From: Rostratula benghalensis
Taxonomy: Eukaryota; Chordata; Aves; Charadriiformes; Rostratulidae
Length of the DNA: 64,000 nucleotides
Assembly (NCBI GenBank): GCA_013399305.1
Contig: VXAI01000067.1
Span: forward strand, 1,297,490 to 1,361,489
Direction: 5' to 3'
Shown here piece after piece: positions 37,571 to 49,800 of this stretch. The translations under genes and the position numbers were made by a program. Position 1 is the stretch's first letter; each line of letters opens with the position of its first letter. Under the pieces are notes generated by a model. That model was not told where the DNA came from. It ran no database searches and worked only from the letters and a program-made list of their open reading frames with translations.

Positions 37571-40500
37571 GTTGAAATGTGATTACTACATTTTGTAAAG
37601 ATCCAGGTTACAAACAGACACCCAAGAGGAGGGGGCCTGCAAAACTGTGATGAATTTCTCAACGGGAATTGCACACAAACTGCTTTTAGTTGCTGAAACT
37701 ATGCATTTGTGACCGTGGGCTATGGTAGTTAGGGTTAGATCGGCAGCTTCATACAGTTCTCTGACCTGGTGAACTCAATAGTTATCCCACTATAAACTGA
37801 CAGAAACTCATTTTCAAGAAGTTAAAAGAGAGTGTAAAAGGCTGGCATTTTGGTCTTTATTCAGCTAGCTCTTTGGCCACAAGAATTTATAGTTCATAAA
37901 TCAGGACTTGTGTGAGATTTTGTTGATCTGGATATGCTGCCTTTCTTTGATTGTGTCAAGGATTTAACAGTCTATAACAGTATAAAAGTAATGCCTGAAG
38001 TAAACTGTATATATTTGAAACTGCTAGGATTTAATCAGCAAATAGATGCACAGCATTTTGCTATCTGCTTGGTTCCCCAACCCACTGAAGTCGGAGGACC
38101 TTTTTCTTGTGATTTCAGTGGATGCTAGGTCAAAGCATAGGTAGGAAAACGCGAGTTTATTTGCCTAATGGTGTACTGAGGTGTGTATCGAAGGGATGTG
38201 TTCTGAAAGTAGACTAGTACCTGTCTCAGAAATGAAAATCCCTTTTTTCCTTGAATAGTAACAATTAAAAAAAGAGTACTTGAGGCTCAGCAGCAGAAGA
38301 ACTGGGGGACTCTGGAGTGTTTTCCATGAATTCTATTTCTAGCCTTTCTTATTTGTAAAGACTTCATCTTTTACAAATCAGTCTCCTGAATTATTTAGCA
38401 TGTATTTTATGCAAATAGCTTAAGAATACTGAACAAGGAAGCATTTCTCTCACCTTACCTGAGTATAGCAGATAAGGTGTGTGATTTGGAACTAGATTTT
38501 ATAACAGGCATCAGTGCCCGAAGTTGCATTTAAATAAGCAGAAAAAACTCCAGCTCAGTTGCTACCTGGCCCTAGATATGCCTTGGTTCCATGAATAAGG
38601 TTTTAGTACTGACATTCCTGAGCTGCTTGTAAACATGCATTGTAAACATCTAGAAAGCTCTAAATCAGAGCAGTCCTCTGCTCAGGACTTATCCCAATGT
38701 GATCAGGAGCAGGCGGTGGAATTCCTCCACCTGTCTCCCCTGAGCAGCCTGCTTCAGCCAATGTTCACTGCACATGTAGTGTGCAGCAGGAGTGCTGGGC
38801 TCTCTGCTGAGCATGCTGTCTGTGCTCTAAGGAAGTCAGCAGCATTCTTGATCAGGGCAAGAGAGCTGTTCATGGGAGTACTTTTTAACTGGCCTTAGGT
38901 ATTGTCTGCAATGTTAGGTAAACCAAGGTGGTGATAGCAGGGGTGGCAATAATGGCAGCTGTGAGCAGCAACCTCACCCCTGATGCAGCTGGTCCAGAAA
39001 AGGATATCTCTGTATGGTCTAATTTGTCAGGCAAACTAAGAGAGCATGAGGGGATGAGGGGATAATACCTAATTGGTATTAGGATTAGGGAAACTTGAGT
39101 TGTGGTTCCTACTTGGGGATTTTATATAATGACTGATTTTAATGTTGGTGGTCTTTTATGCCTTTTTTAGGTAGTCTTGTTGAGGTGGAAGACAGCATTC
39201 TGGTGTTTCAAGGGCATTCTGAGCTGTGGGTGACAAACAGACAGAGATATTTAATTTCAGTTTCAGTCCTGAGGAAAGTTTTCCTGGATTTCAGGTGCCT
39301 TTCTGTCCTCTCCATTTCCTTTTTGCTAGTACTTTGGAGGTTCTGGTTGACTGTGCTGAAGTGTTCCTTCTTTATTATGGTGGTTCTTCTGACACCCTTT
39401 TTTGTCCCCACACATAATCTGAGGAGATATGGCTTCTTCCTAGAGCAGCAGCTACTTAGGTTGATGGGACCACAGACTTTGGCCCAAGCAGAACAACCAG
39501 TTTCTGCTACAAAACGCCTGGGTTGTATGCCCAAGAAAATAAAGGAGTAATGGTAGACACTTTTCTTCCTCTAATTTCCTTTAAATTCTAAGCAGGCTAT
39601 CTGCAGCTCTCTGTAGAACTCAAAAAACCCCCAACATTATTTTAGATTAAGTTTTGGTTATGACTATGCTGCTCAGACTGGAAATGACATTTTCACATCC
39701 AAGCAGGGACTGACAAATGAGACTACTATGAGCAACTTTCAGGAAGTGATCACTGTTGCTGTTGGAGATATCACAGGTATTGTCTCCCCAATTTGGAGAA
39801 ATTTACTTGTATGTCTTGAGTCTGCAGAATTTTCCTGGAAATGAACCAACAACAGAATTTCTCGTGAGACTTCTCTTATATCCTGGCAAGCTTCTTTCCT
39901 GGAGTGTGCTTGCAGGCCCCACAGGAAGAAGCTGATGAGAACAGTAAGAAAATCTCAGGAAAACTAGACATTTAAACTCTGAGCTTAATTCTGGGGGAAG
40001 ACGTGGGTTGCAGTTAGTTTTTTAACCCAATTTAGTCATTCATACATTTATAAGTCTATCTAGAAAAGGGCCAAATAGGAGTCAGTTATCTCAAACTGCA
40101 GAGGGCATTCTGTCTAATTTCAATGGATTTCAGATCTGTTTTATTCAGCAGAATCACAGCTTAGCTGATAAGCTTTTTGGAAAATCTAAATGGTTTGCCG
40201 GTACCAGCTGTACTGCTCATTCTGGGCTTTGCAAAGACATTTGAAATTTTCTGTGTGCTGCAAATCTAGTGAAAAATAGTTTCTGATGTTTTTGATTTGA
40301 GTGGGAGACAGGAACTGAATGGTACACTAAAACACAATACATAATTTTCAGCAGTGAAAAGTAGTGAGTCCTTCAGTTCTAGTGGATAGTTAGTAAGAGA
40401 CCTAAGGAAGTAAGATATATGGATTGCTAGAATGGATGACTAAATAAATACTCATAGCAGTCTAATATGAAGCACATGCATGATTCTTGTTTATTCTGTG

Positions 40501-42040
40501 CTTACAGACATGCAAAGCACAGATTTCCCTTTGTTCTGAACGAAAATGTTTCAAAGGAAACAAAACTGTAGGAAGTGAGCTACAACGCTTAGGAAAGACA
40601 AGATAGGCAGGGAAATAATACGGAGAAAGGTGGTCTTAAGGTAAACTTGGTAGCTATTTGAAAAAATTTGAATTGGGGAGGAGACAGAAAAAATGAAACA
40701 TTAATTATGTGATTTATGCTTTAGTAGCTGTGGTAGATGCCTCAAGCATAACAATACAGGGATGAGATTCAGGTGAGCCAAAGGTAATTAGTATTCAGCC
40801 CATTGGTAAGTAGGTGAGTACTGACTGGGATCAGCCCAACAGAAAGTGATGAGGTGGTGATTAGGTGAGAGAAAGCACCAGGCCTGAAACCACCTGCAAT
40901 TCTTCAACAAAAAATGGTGTAACTCAATGCCTGCCATATGAGAGCATGGAACAGTTACAGCAACGGTGCTCACTCCAGTTAACTGGAATTCATGTAGGGC
41001 TCAGCCCTACAAGGAAAGTATTGGTATATTTCAGTGCAAATGCAGGGGTGCTGGGAATCTTGTGATCATGTACATTGCAGGAGCTAAGGAAATTCAGCAC
41101 AGAGACTAAATGATCAATGTGCTTTAGGAGCACTTGGGAGCTGCAGAGTGTCATGCCAAGTGGCAGCCATGTGATGATAATCTCACCCTGGGAAACTGGC
41201 TACTGTGGAACCCTTAGCAAAGCAGTAAGGGAATAAGAGCTTACCTGAAATGATTGAGTCTTGGTAAGGCTCCTCCTTACAAGCAGAGTTAGGATTGTAA
41301 AATATTCATATTGAGGATGTTATGGAGTGGTGGTGTTGTGTCATGATGCAGTTTCATAGAATGCTTTCACGAAGTGTTTGCAGTACTTTTGCAATACTGT
41401 TCAGAGGTGAGATGCGTGATGGGTTGTACCACAGGAATGGCCGCTTTTCCAGCAAAACAAAAAACCTACCCAAAGAAAGGCTCAGCTCTAAGGTGTGTGC
41501 TGTAGCTAGGCTATATATCTTATCAGTGATATGACAGGCAGTAATACTGTGCGTGCTTCACAGTTCTTGAACACCAGACTCCCAGTTTACATGGAGAATT
41601 ACCTCCTGAGAGCTCCTCTTAGGTCATCTGCACCGAGGTTCAGGTATGACACAGGAGAAAAAACACTAGATCTTGATACTGATCTGGAGCCAATTCAAGT
41701 CTTTCCATTGTTATACTTCTGGGTTTGGATAAGACCCAAGCATAAGGAAGTTGAGGGCATGGAACAAAAACAGCACAGTGATGTGGATCCTGTTTTGTAG
41801 GGTGCTACAAGCTGAAGAAAATTCAGTTCAAAAATAGACCTAGAGTGTGTACATACAAGTATAAATTCCTACTGAACACGTTTAAGCAGATGTGTTTTCT
41901 TTCAGGGGAAAAGGTGCTGGGTGCAGATGAACCAACAGTCAAGACTGTTTTTGGTATCTGAAGGTGTTTGTAATGACTGTGAGTAATGATTGTGAAAATT
42001 GTCAGTTTTTGTTCAAGTGCATGAAAACCAACCCCTTAAT
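37571..42040. other. Non-coding stretch, no gene seen
   Basis: This stretch has a patch at 39130-39550 with overlapping open frames on both strands (130 codons plus, 108 codons minus), but no motif, ATG context or splice signal that makes either convincing. The remainder is AT-rich DNA with no named repeat. Confidence 0.5.
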
Positions 42041-42362
42041 CGCAGAATCATGGAATTGTCAGAGTTGGAAGGGACCTCTAGAGATCATCTAGTCCAACTC
42101 TCCTGCTAGAGCAGGATTGCCTAGGGCACACTACTCAGGACTGCATTCAGATGGGGCTTGAAAATCTCCAGAGAAGGGAACTCCACAACCTCCCTGGGCA
42201 ACCTGTTGCAATGCTCTGTTACCCTCACTGTAAAGAAGTTTCTCCTCATATTTGAATGGAACTTCCTGTGTTCCAGCTTGTGCCCATTGCCCTTTGTCCT
42301 GTCACTGGGAACCACTGTAAAGCATCTGGCTTCATCTCCTTTCGACTCACCATTTAGATAAC
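42041..42362 (-). mobile_element. CR1 LINE 3' fragment, minus strand
   Basis: On the plus strand this begins with the inverted CR1 terminus CAGAATCATGGAATTGTCAG, then GTTGGAAGGGACCTC, and the AGATCATCTAGTCCAACTC block. It continues to CTTGTGCCCATTGCC, the TTTGTCCTGTCACTGGGAAC block and CATTTAGATA. On the minus strand, the C-terminal CR1 coding remnant (VVPSDRTKGNGHKLEHRKFH, then RLPREVVEF) is still readable without a stop at 42121-42414. This shows a younger or less damaged copy of this part than the one at the window start. It is 5' truncated at about 320 bp. Confidence 0.95.
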
Positions 42363-43139
42363 TTTGGGATGTTTGAAACATGGAATGGGATGAAATTGAG
42401 CATAGCTCCATCAACAGCTCATGACTTTAACAAACAAGTTTTGACTGATTTGTGTAGTCTAGTGTTAGATACTCTATAAATGTGCCTTATGTTTAAAGGA
42501 TGGTTGGTTGATGGGATACAGTTATGGAGCTTAACTAGGTTTGGCTGAAAAATCTGACCATCTCTTGTGTATCAAGGGAAGCACTACAAGGCAATAGGCA
42601 AATCAGTTTTAGCTGCACCAGTATCTTTTTTTCTGGTCTTATTCCTAATGTATATTAAAATTACATCAGATCTGAGGAATGGAAATGGTAGTCAGAGTAT
42701 GATTTGAATGTTAATACAATTTTAGTTTTCTCTGCGCTTTTCTTACATAAGTGTTCTTTGCAAAGACTGCAAATAAGAGAAGTGTGACCCTGCTGTTTGG
42801 TGTAATGTCTAACACGTAACAAAACAAAAGAAGGTAGCTTTACTTTAGGTGTGAACATGAATTGTATTTACTAAATATTCTGAAGAGACGAGTTCAAACA
42901 GGAGGAAAAGGCGTAAGGACACCAGAGACATTCTGATCAAGAAAGATAGACTTAAGCAGAGATCTTTCCTCGTACAGAGAACAGTGAGAAAGCAGTCTTG
43001 ATTTTTCTTCCCATCACAATATGTCAAGGGCAGTGAGCACACTTTGCCTCTTGATTTTTACAGGCAATGCTGACATGAACAGAATATTATTAGAGAGAAC
43101 TGGAATATTATTAGCATATATATATGTATTTTTTCCAAA
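42363..43139. other. Non-coding stretch, no gene seen
   Basis: No feature could be supported here beyond short open frames of about 65 codons. Confidence 0.55.
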
Positions 43140-43800
43140 TCTAATGTTTGATTTCTGTTACGAAACTCAGTGCAGAATGCTACATGTTTATTACCAGCAC
43201 AAGCTTATTGAAAGCCACAATATAATGGACAGATCCTGCTTCTCAGAGGCTTTGTACTCTAGAGGCAGAAACAATCATTCACGAAGGAGGAAAGATGATG
43301 CAAAGCTGTCAGCTGTACATAAAAATTGCCCCCAAATTGCAGAGAGCAGATGGCTGTTAATGGCAAGTGTTTTTAACATAGCTTTATTGTCCCATATTGG
43401 GACATTAACTTGTCTCTCTGGTTTTTTAAAAAAGTCACTTTGTAAAAATGACACCTTGGCATGACTTGTATTTTCCTGTTTGGTTTCCATGTCATGTTTT
43501 GCTCAGATAGGCTTGCCCAATTTTCTGCTGTTGATGTGCTCAGCAAGCCATTAGTGTGCATTCTTTCTGTTTTATCCATTCTCAGTCATTAGTAACAAAA
43601 AACAACTATTTTTTGAAGGACTGCAATGAGTAATTGTTTTTCTTTATTGGACTGATTCTGACTGCAAAGTAAAAATAAATGCTGCCCATTTCCACATGCT
43701 AAGCTGATATTTAGAGGACTAAATACACAACATCAAACTTGCTTGGGCTAGCAAATGTGATAACAGACGAAATAGAGAGAAAAATGCATACGGAACATCC
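43140..43800. promoter_or_regulatory. Possible conserved non-coding region
   Basis: This is complex, non-repetitive sequence with many short AT-core motifs (TTAATGG, CATTAG, AGTAATTG, TAAATGC). No repeat signature is present. A 147-codon open frame at 43021-43464 overlaps it but shows no domain. It resembles gene-desert regulatory DNA. This is an impression only and cannot be verified without alignment. Confidence 0.2.
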
Positions 43801-46800
43801 TTAGCTTTTCTGTTTTGTTAACTGCAGGTTGAAAGCTAGCTTTTGGGTGATTACACTTTTCATTTGGTTATTAAGTGATAGACATCTTGCTGAACCCAAG
43901 CATGCTACTACAAGCACAGGAAGAGTGTTTATTTAAAGCAGACACAAAAGATTGCACAAAGAGACCCTTAAACAAAACACAAATGTCAGCAAAACTAAAC
44001 AAAGTAATCATGCACAATTTAAGGCAGATAGAGGCAGGCAGTAAATTGATGACAGATCCTGAATAATCCTTTTAGAAAAGAGTCAGCCTGGTGAGATGGG
44101 AAATCTGTTTGTTTGTTGCAGTTTCTTATCTTTTCCTAATAGGAAATCCAGGAACCCCCACATTACAGCCAGTGCCTTCACCAGGATGGGTCTGAAACTG
44201 GCTAGCTGACAAGTGGGCAGCAGTGTCACCCCAGCAGTGCAGTGCTTGGTGTGTGTTCCCTGGAGATTTCAGAGGGAAGAGGTGCAGTGCAGCTGGTGTG
44301 CTGGAGTTGGTGCAGCAAGGGGCCTGGCTGGGCTCTGCCTTCTGCGCTGTGGATTTGTGCTGCCAGTGCCTGAGCTGGTTCATGGATTTCAGTGCCATGT
44401 TACCGGCTGCCCATCAGGAAGTGGGGTGATACATAAGACAGCTTGTGCTGGAGCTTTGTGCTACTGTGGTTTTGCTGCAGAGGTTTTTGTTTGGACCTGT
44501 CATGTGCAGGGGAGCCTTGTAAGGACCTTGTGGAGTCACTATGACACTGCGAAACAATATCCTAGCCAGGGCTCTGCCCTTCCCTTGCTGTATGGGAAAA
44601 TCATCTAATCTTCCTGCAATTTGATTTTCCTCCAAAGTGAAGGGGTGATGGTACTCATCATGAGACGTGTGGATTAGAAACACTATGCAAATATCCAGTT
44701 CTATTTTTTATGTAGAGTTTTGGACCTGGGAAAATCCACATAGCTGTTGATTACTCTGTAATCAATTCTTCTCTGTTATGAATAAAATGGTAGTCAGCTT
44801 CTTGAAAATCATCCAGCTTCCCTCTTCCTGCCAGTCTCAGCTTCTATTCTTTTCTCCAGAGCCTTTGGCACAGCCATTAACCACACCAGAGCTTCACCAG
44901 TTGTAACATGCAGCTTCTCTTGAGTCAGAATGAGAGGGAGGCTCCAAAAAGGTGGCAAGGAGGTAGAGAGAAGTCCCTGCAGAGGACAGAAAACTACTGA
45001 CAATGTAATACACAAGTCTTCTCCTTTGTATTTATTTATTTATTATGAAAATGAAGGAGAATGGATGGACAGAGGACGGGTAAAGGAGTGTTAGAGTGAG
45101 AGGGATACTTTGGTAGTTGTTCCAAGAATTGGTGCAAAGCAATTAATGGGAAATGGGAAAGTGACATTTCTTGGTCAAACAGTCTCTGAGGGGCATTACC
45201 AATAAAGAGCTGGGAATCAGAAAATTAATTGGAATGTTAAGACCACTGAGAAATCCACTGGACTGAGGTCACATCAGCCTCATTTCCAGAAAAGCAGCTC
45301 ATCTTGAGCTCATCCTGCCTGGATGGAAAAAACAAGTCCTTGAGATAAGTAACAACATTTTTGTGTGTGTCTCTTAACCAAAGACCTATCTTCTGTGTTT
45401 TCATTGCCAGATTTCAGTTCTATCAAGTAGCTGATGTGGAGGGATAGCGGCTATGTTGTGTTACGGTTGAATTTCTTAAAGCAAGATGAAGGCACTAATC
45501 AGTGTCTCTCCTTGTTCTGCACTAGAAATAATTGTACAGCTGTCAAATTCTCACTCAGGAAAACAGATCCAGGACACTGCAGCAGGGAATGTTTATTGGC
45601 CAGTGTAACAGCTGTCAAACTCAGAAAAGAAGCCCATGCAGTGCAGGAATAGATCTCAGTAGGCCAGGATAACTCAATTTCTATGTGCCCCTTTGTATTT
45701 TCTGCTGCTTTGAGAATGTCTGCTCCTATTTCCTTGATCAGTAGAAGTGGCTTATTTCTGTTTCCCATGTATAGGCATGAAGTTGCTCTGTGCAACCTGT
45801 ATAACAACAGGAAAATATCTGTAATGGCACCAATGACCCAAATAATGTAACTTTCAATGGACTGTTCTTGTACTCTTTTAATATTGGCATTTTTAATTAA
45901 ATGTCTTCTTTTTACAAGTCAGTGACTAAATTGCAATTGTGTAGTAGGTACTGTTGAAACAAGTGCTGAAAACTGATCAAAACAAAAGGTTGGAAATAGG
46001 TGCACACACAAATGCTTTGGTTCCAGAGCTTTAAATCAAATTAAATGGGGGATCAAATTTTCCAGTCACTAAATTCAGTGGAAAGCTCTGTGAGACCTGT
46101 GCTGCTGTATAGATTTTAGCATCATTAAGAAACCTAATTCTTCTAACACAGTATAATCTTTTCCTTTCATTATGTGGTACCACAGCTAGAAGCATTTTTT
46201 ACTGGCTTTACCTACCGTGATTGGACCTTTATTTATTTTTCCAATAGCTTTGTAGCTGCACGTTTTGACCTACTCTTTGGAATACTTGGCCAATTTAAGT
46301 ATTTGAAAAGTATGATTTTGAATCAGTGGAGTGTTTACTTACACTATGACTACAATCCTTATGCACTTTACAAATACTGTTTTGCTACAGCTCAGAATAT
46401 GCCCAGGTTTCTTTTTTCTTTATCCTTTTGAAGGATCCCCCTATTTGTACCCACAAAATTGTTGTTTCCATACCAAATGGGATTCTGTGGTTTCTGATGA
46501 ATAATCAATGCAGCATTTTATTGAGGTGTTGCTTCCTAAGAAGATTTTGCAGTTGACAAAAATTTTACCAGCCCAGATAAAATGAAAATATCAACAAACT
46601 AGAAATCTTTTTCCATATAAAGAAGCATCTACACCAACCGGATAGCATGCATTTAATTTTCGTGTAGTCTCGGAGTAACAAAGAGTGCTGGTTGTGGGCT
46701 ATAACCTCCAGTGTCAGGTGGTGTCCAAGCTCAAGTGAGGATGTGACGAGGGGCAGCCACAAGACACAGGTGAGGGAATGGAAGGACTCAGGGAAACTGT

Positions 46801-49800
46801 GTCGGGCAGTACAGTATGCAATGATGGCAGCTTGTCAGCTCTTTAACCATGGTTAAAGTGGTGCAACTTTTGAGATTAAGGTCATAAAGACACCATTGTG
46901 TGTAATATATGGGTATTGCTTATCTTTCAAATATATTTAAATCAGGGATTGAAATATAAAGTAGAAAAAAATTTCATTATCAGGTTGGAAGTGAAAAAAA
47001 TATGTAGTTTGCTAGATGCTGATTGCCACTCATTTAGGATAAATTCTGAAGCAGCTTTTGCTGCCTGTGGTAAAGCACACCATACATGTAATTTAAAGGC
47101 TCTGGTTAGTATGTTGTCAGTTTGTTACAGTAAATAATATAGGCTGTGTTCTGAGCTATAAAAGAAGGAAGAACACTGATAGGTGTATGCCAAGCTAGAA
47201 GTTTCTGTCAGATGGCAGCAAGAATGTGGCTGTTCAGGTCTTGCTGGAGACGTCCAGCTAAATTCAGGCCACGGAGTATCTGTAACTGTTGGGATCCTGT
47301 TCTGCCAGAGCCAATTAGATTCCCTGTTCCCTTTTGTGTCCCAATGGATTGAAAAAGATTTTTATCAAAACAAACTTCAGGAAATCATATCCAGCTGCTA
47401 ATGTGAAATTTAAAAAGAACAGAAAGCTATTGTTACATATCAGTATCTTTACCTAGGTCATTTACTGAGTTCACACCTGAAATTCTGGGAGTCTAATGAA
47501 TTTTCTGCAACTTGTTTCAGTGGATTTTGGCTCAGCCTGCAGTATGTTTCAGTATGCTTTATTAGCTCATTCTTTCTGCCTATGAAGTAATTGTCTGAAG
47601 GAGGTGAGTGAAGCTGTAAAACACTAACTAATCTCACTTTTGAACTATGAATATTTTAGCATAACAAATGATGCTATTCCAGTTGAATTCAGCAGGAAGC
47701 TGGAAACAGAAGTCAAATTTCAGGTAGTGTGCATGAATTAGCTGCATACAAAAAAAGAAATCAGTATATGCATGGATTTGAGTTCATGGCAAACATTTAG
47801 TGTGTGCAATTTAGGTAAAGCAGGACACTGTTCTAAACCTCTGAAAATAGAATCATAACAACATACTAAAAATGTTATCTATTCTAAAATTCTAAGAATT
47901 ATAAAAAGGTTGGCCAAATTACTTATTGCTGCAGTAGGTAATGCATGTTAGATGACTTGAGACAAAACTGATACTAGTTAGTGCAGTTCCTATTTTTCTC
48001 AGAGGAATAATTGCCAAGCTCCTTTGATTTATAACACCTGAGTATGCTTGATCCAGCTTAATTTATCTTTAGACGAATTAAAAGCTTTACAGCTAGTTTA
48101 TGTAGCTTGGGCTTGCTAGGTAAGCTTTGCAAGAATACCCTGTGATGTTATTTAAAGCATCAGATATTTTTTTTTTTTTCCTATGGAAAGTTTAGGGCTT
48201 AGAAAATGTAACTTAGACTTTCATTGGAACAAAAGGATAATGTCCTTCCCCACTCACAGTTAAACATTTTTGGAGTTTTCCTACCTGATGTTGCTTGAAT
48301 GCCTGTGTCATTTACAGAAAAAAATGCAAAACATAGTCAATGACAGTGCAATGGTGACAACAGGAAACTATCCATTACATGTTTAATAAGTAGCACATTT
48401 AGGGTGAAATACTGTACTGGTGGAAGTAATTGGTGAATGTCCTTGACTCCTGTTCTAACTGTACCTTAAAAGAGCCGAGAACCTTACATGAGAGAATTTT
48501 CTGTATGAACCTTAAAAGAGAGAATTTAATATGCAAAACACTCTTAAATTTTTAGGCAGTGTTCCTTTGTTGTCACTGCTTGGTACTGAAAGACAAAGTC
48601 ACTCAGGAAACATTATTGCTGAGGTCACGCCTCTGAAACAGAAAATGCTACTGGTACTTGTTGCCTACACGACTGCCCAAGCTGCTTGTCAGGAACAAAG
48701 CAGAGAAAGGCCGCTGCCTCAAAGAAGTTGTAGTCAGGACAAAGGCAAGGGAAATGTTAAGAGTGCAGGGGGCTGCAGATAACACACAAATGTGACTGTG
48801 AAGTGAAGAATGAAATGCAGGTCCAGTGTAGCACCTCATTTACAGTGTAGTTGTGTCTTCTGAGTGGTTCAATAGAAGTCTGGGTTTTATTTGCACAAAT
48901 TTAAATTAATTCTCTAAATAACTTTATACAAGAACTTTGGACATTAGTGTAGCAGCTCTACTGACTTTCCACTTGCCTAAGGGATCTACAGACTGGGAAA
49001 TTTCTGACAAAACAGTTTTCCATCAAAAAAGGCAGATTCATTGGTACCAAACTATTTTGCAAAAGCATCAGTTTTAGTGACTTTCTGCAAAGACATGGGA
49101 TGGGTTCTGACAGGCTTACATGCCTGATTTCGTAGCTTCTGGCAAGCTGTGGGGTCTGTGGCTCTAGGACAGTCTTTACACACTGGATGCCTCCAGAGAT
49201 CCCCAAAGACCTGGCATATGCTGTGGGTGCTTTGAGGGCTTCTGGGCAGTGTGCCACACAAGTGGAAGTGTAGGAGCCATGACTCTCAAGCTTTGTGGTT
49301 TCTTGCTCTCTTATGGCTCCCAGGGCTTTCAGCTTCTCCTTGTCAGTTCACTGGGGCTGATGGGGCAGAGGGAACCCAGCAGCACTTGGAATCATTGCTG
49401 AGCCAGGAGTCTTGGAGCTGGGGAGACAGCACTTGCAGGCTGAGCTTTGTTCTGAAATTATGTAAATGAAGCACTGATTATTTAAGCAATCTCTTACAAA
49501 AAGTTCCCTTTGTGGGAAATACCAGTATCTGTATTGCACAAGGGAGCGTGCTGCCTGTCTCTCCTGTCACCTGCTTGGAAAGTTACCTGCTGACAGGATG
49601 GCAACCACCTTGTGCCTCCCAGACCTTAGGCTGCATCGGGGCTGTACTGCAGGTATTTGGGGCAATAGCCTGCTGCTCAGGGCAGCTGCAGGCAATGCCT
49701 TGGACTAGATTCAGTGTATTACATATTGAAGGGAAGAAACTGGCTCCACTGACATTGAAATAGCAGTTATATTCATGATATTTTGGCTCCACAGGGAAGT

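Noticed and set aside
39158..39550. Overlapping open frames on both strands (130 and 108 codons)
   Set aside because: No known domain and no evidence for which strand would be coding. Opposing open frames here look like shared low stop density.
43021..43464. Open frame of 147 codons on the plus strand
   Set aside because: No domain recognised, and an AT-repeat segment is translated within it. The region was noted only as possible non-coding conserved DNA.
44213..44608. Open frame of 131 codons in a GC-richer patch
   Set aside because: Its Cys/Gly/Val-rich composition follows from GC-rich, TG-rich DNA. No motif and no CpG island.
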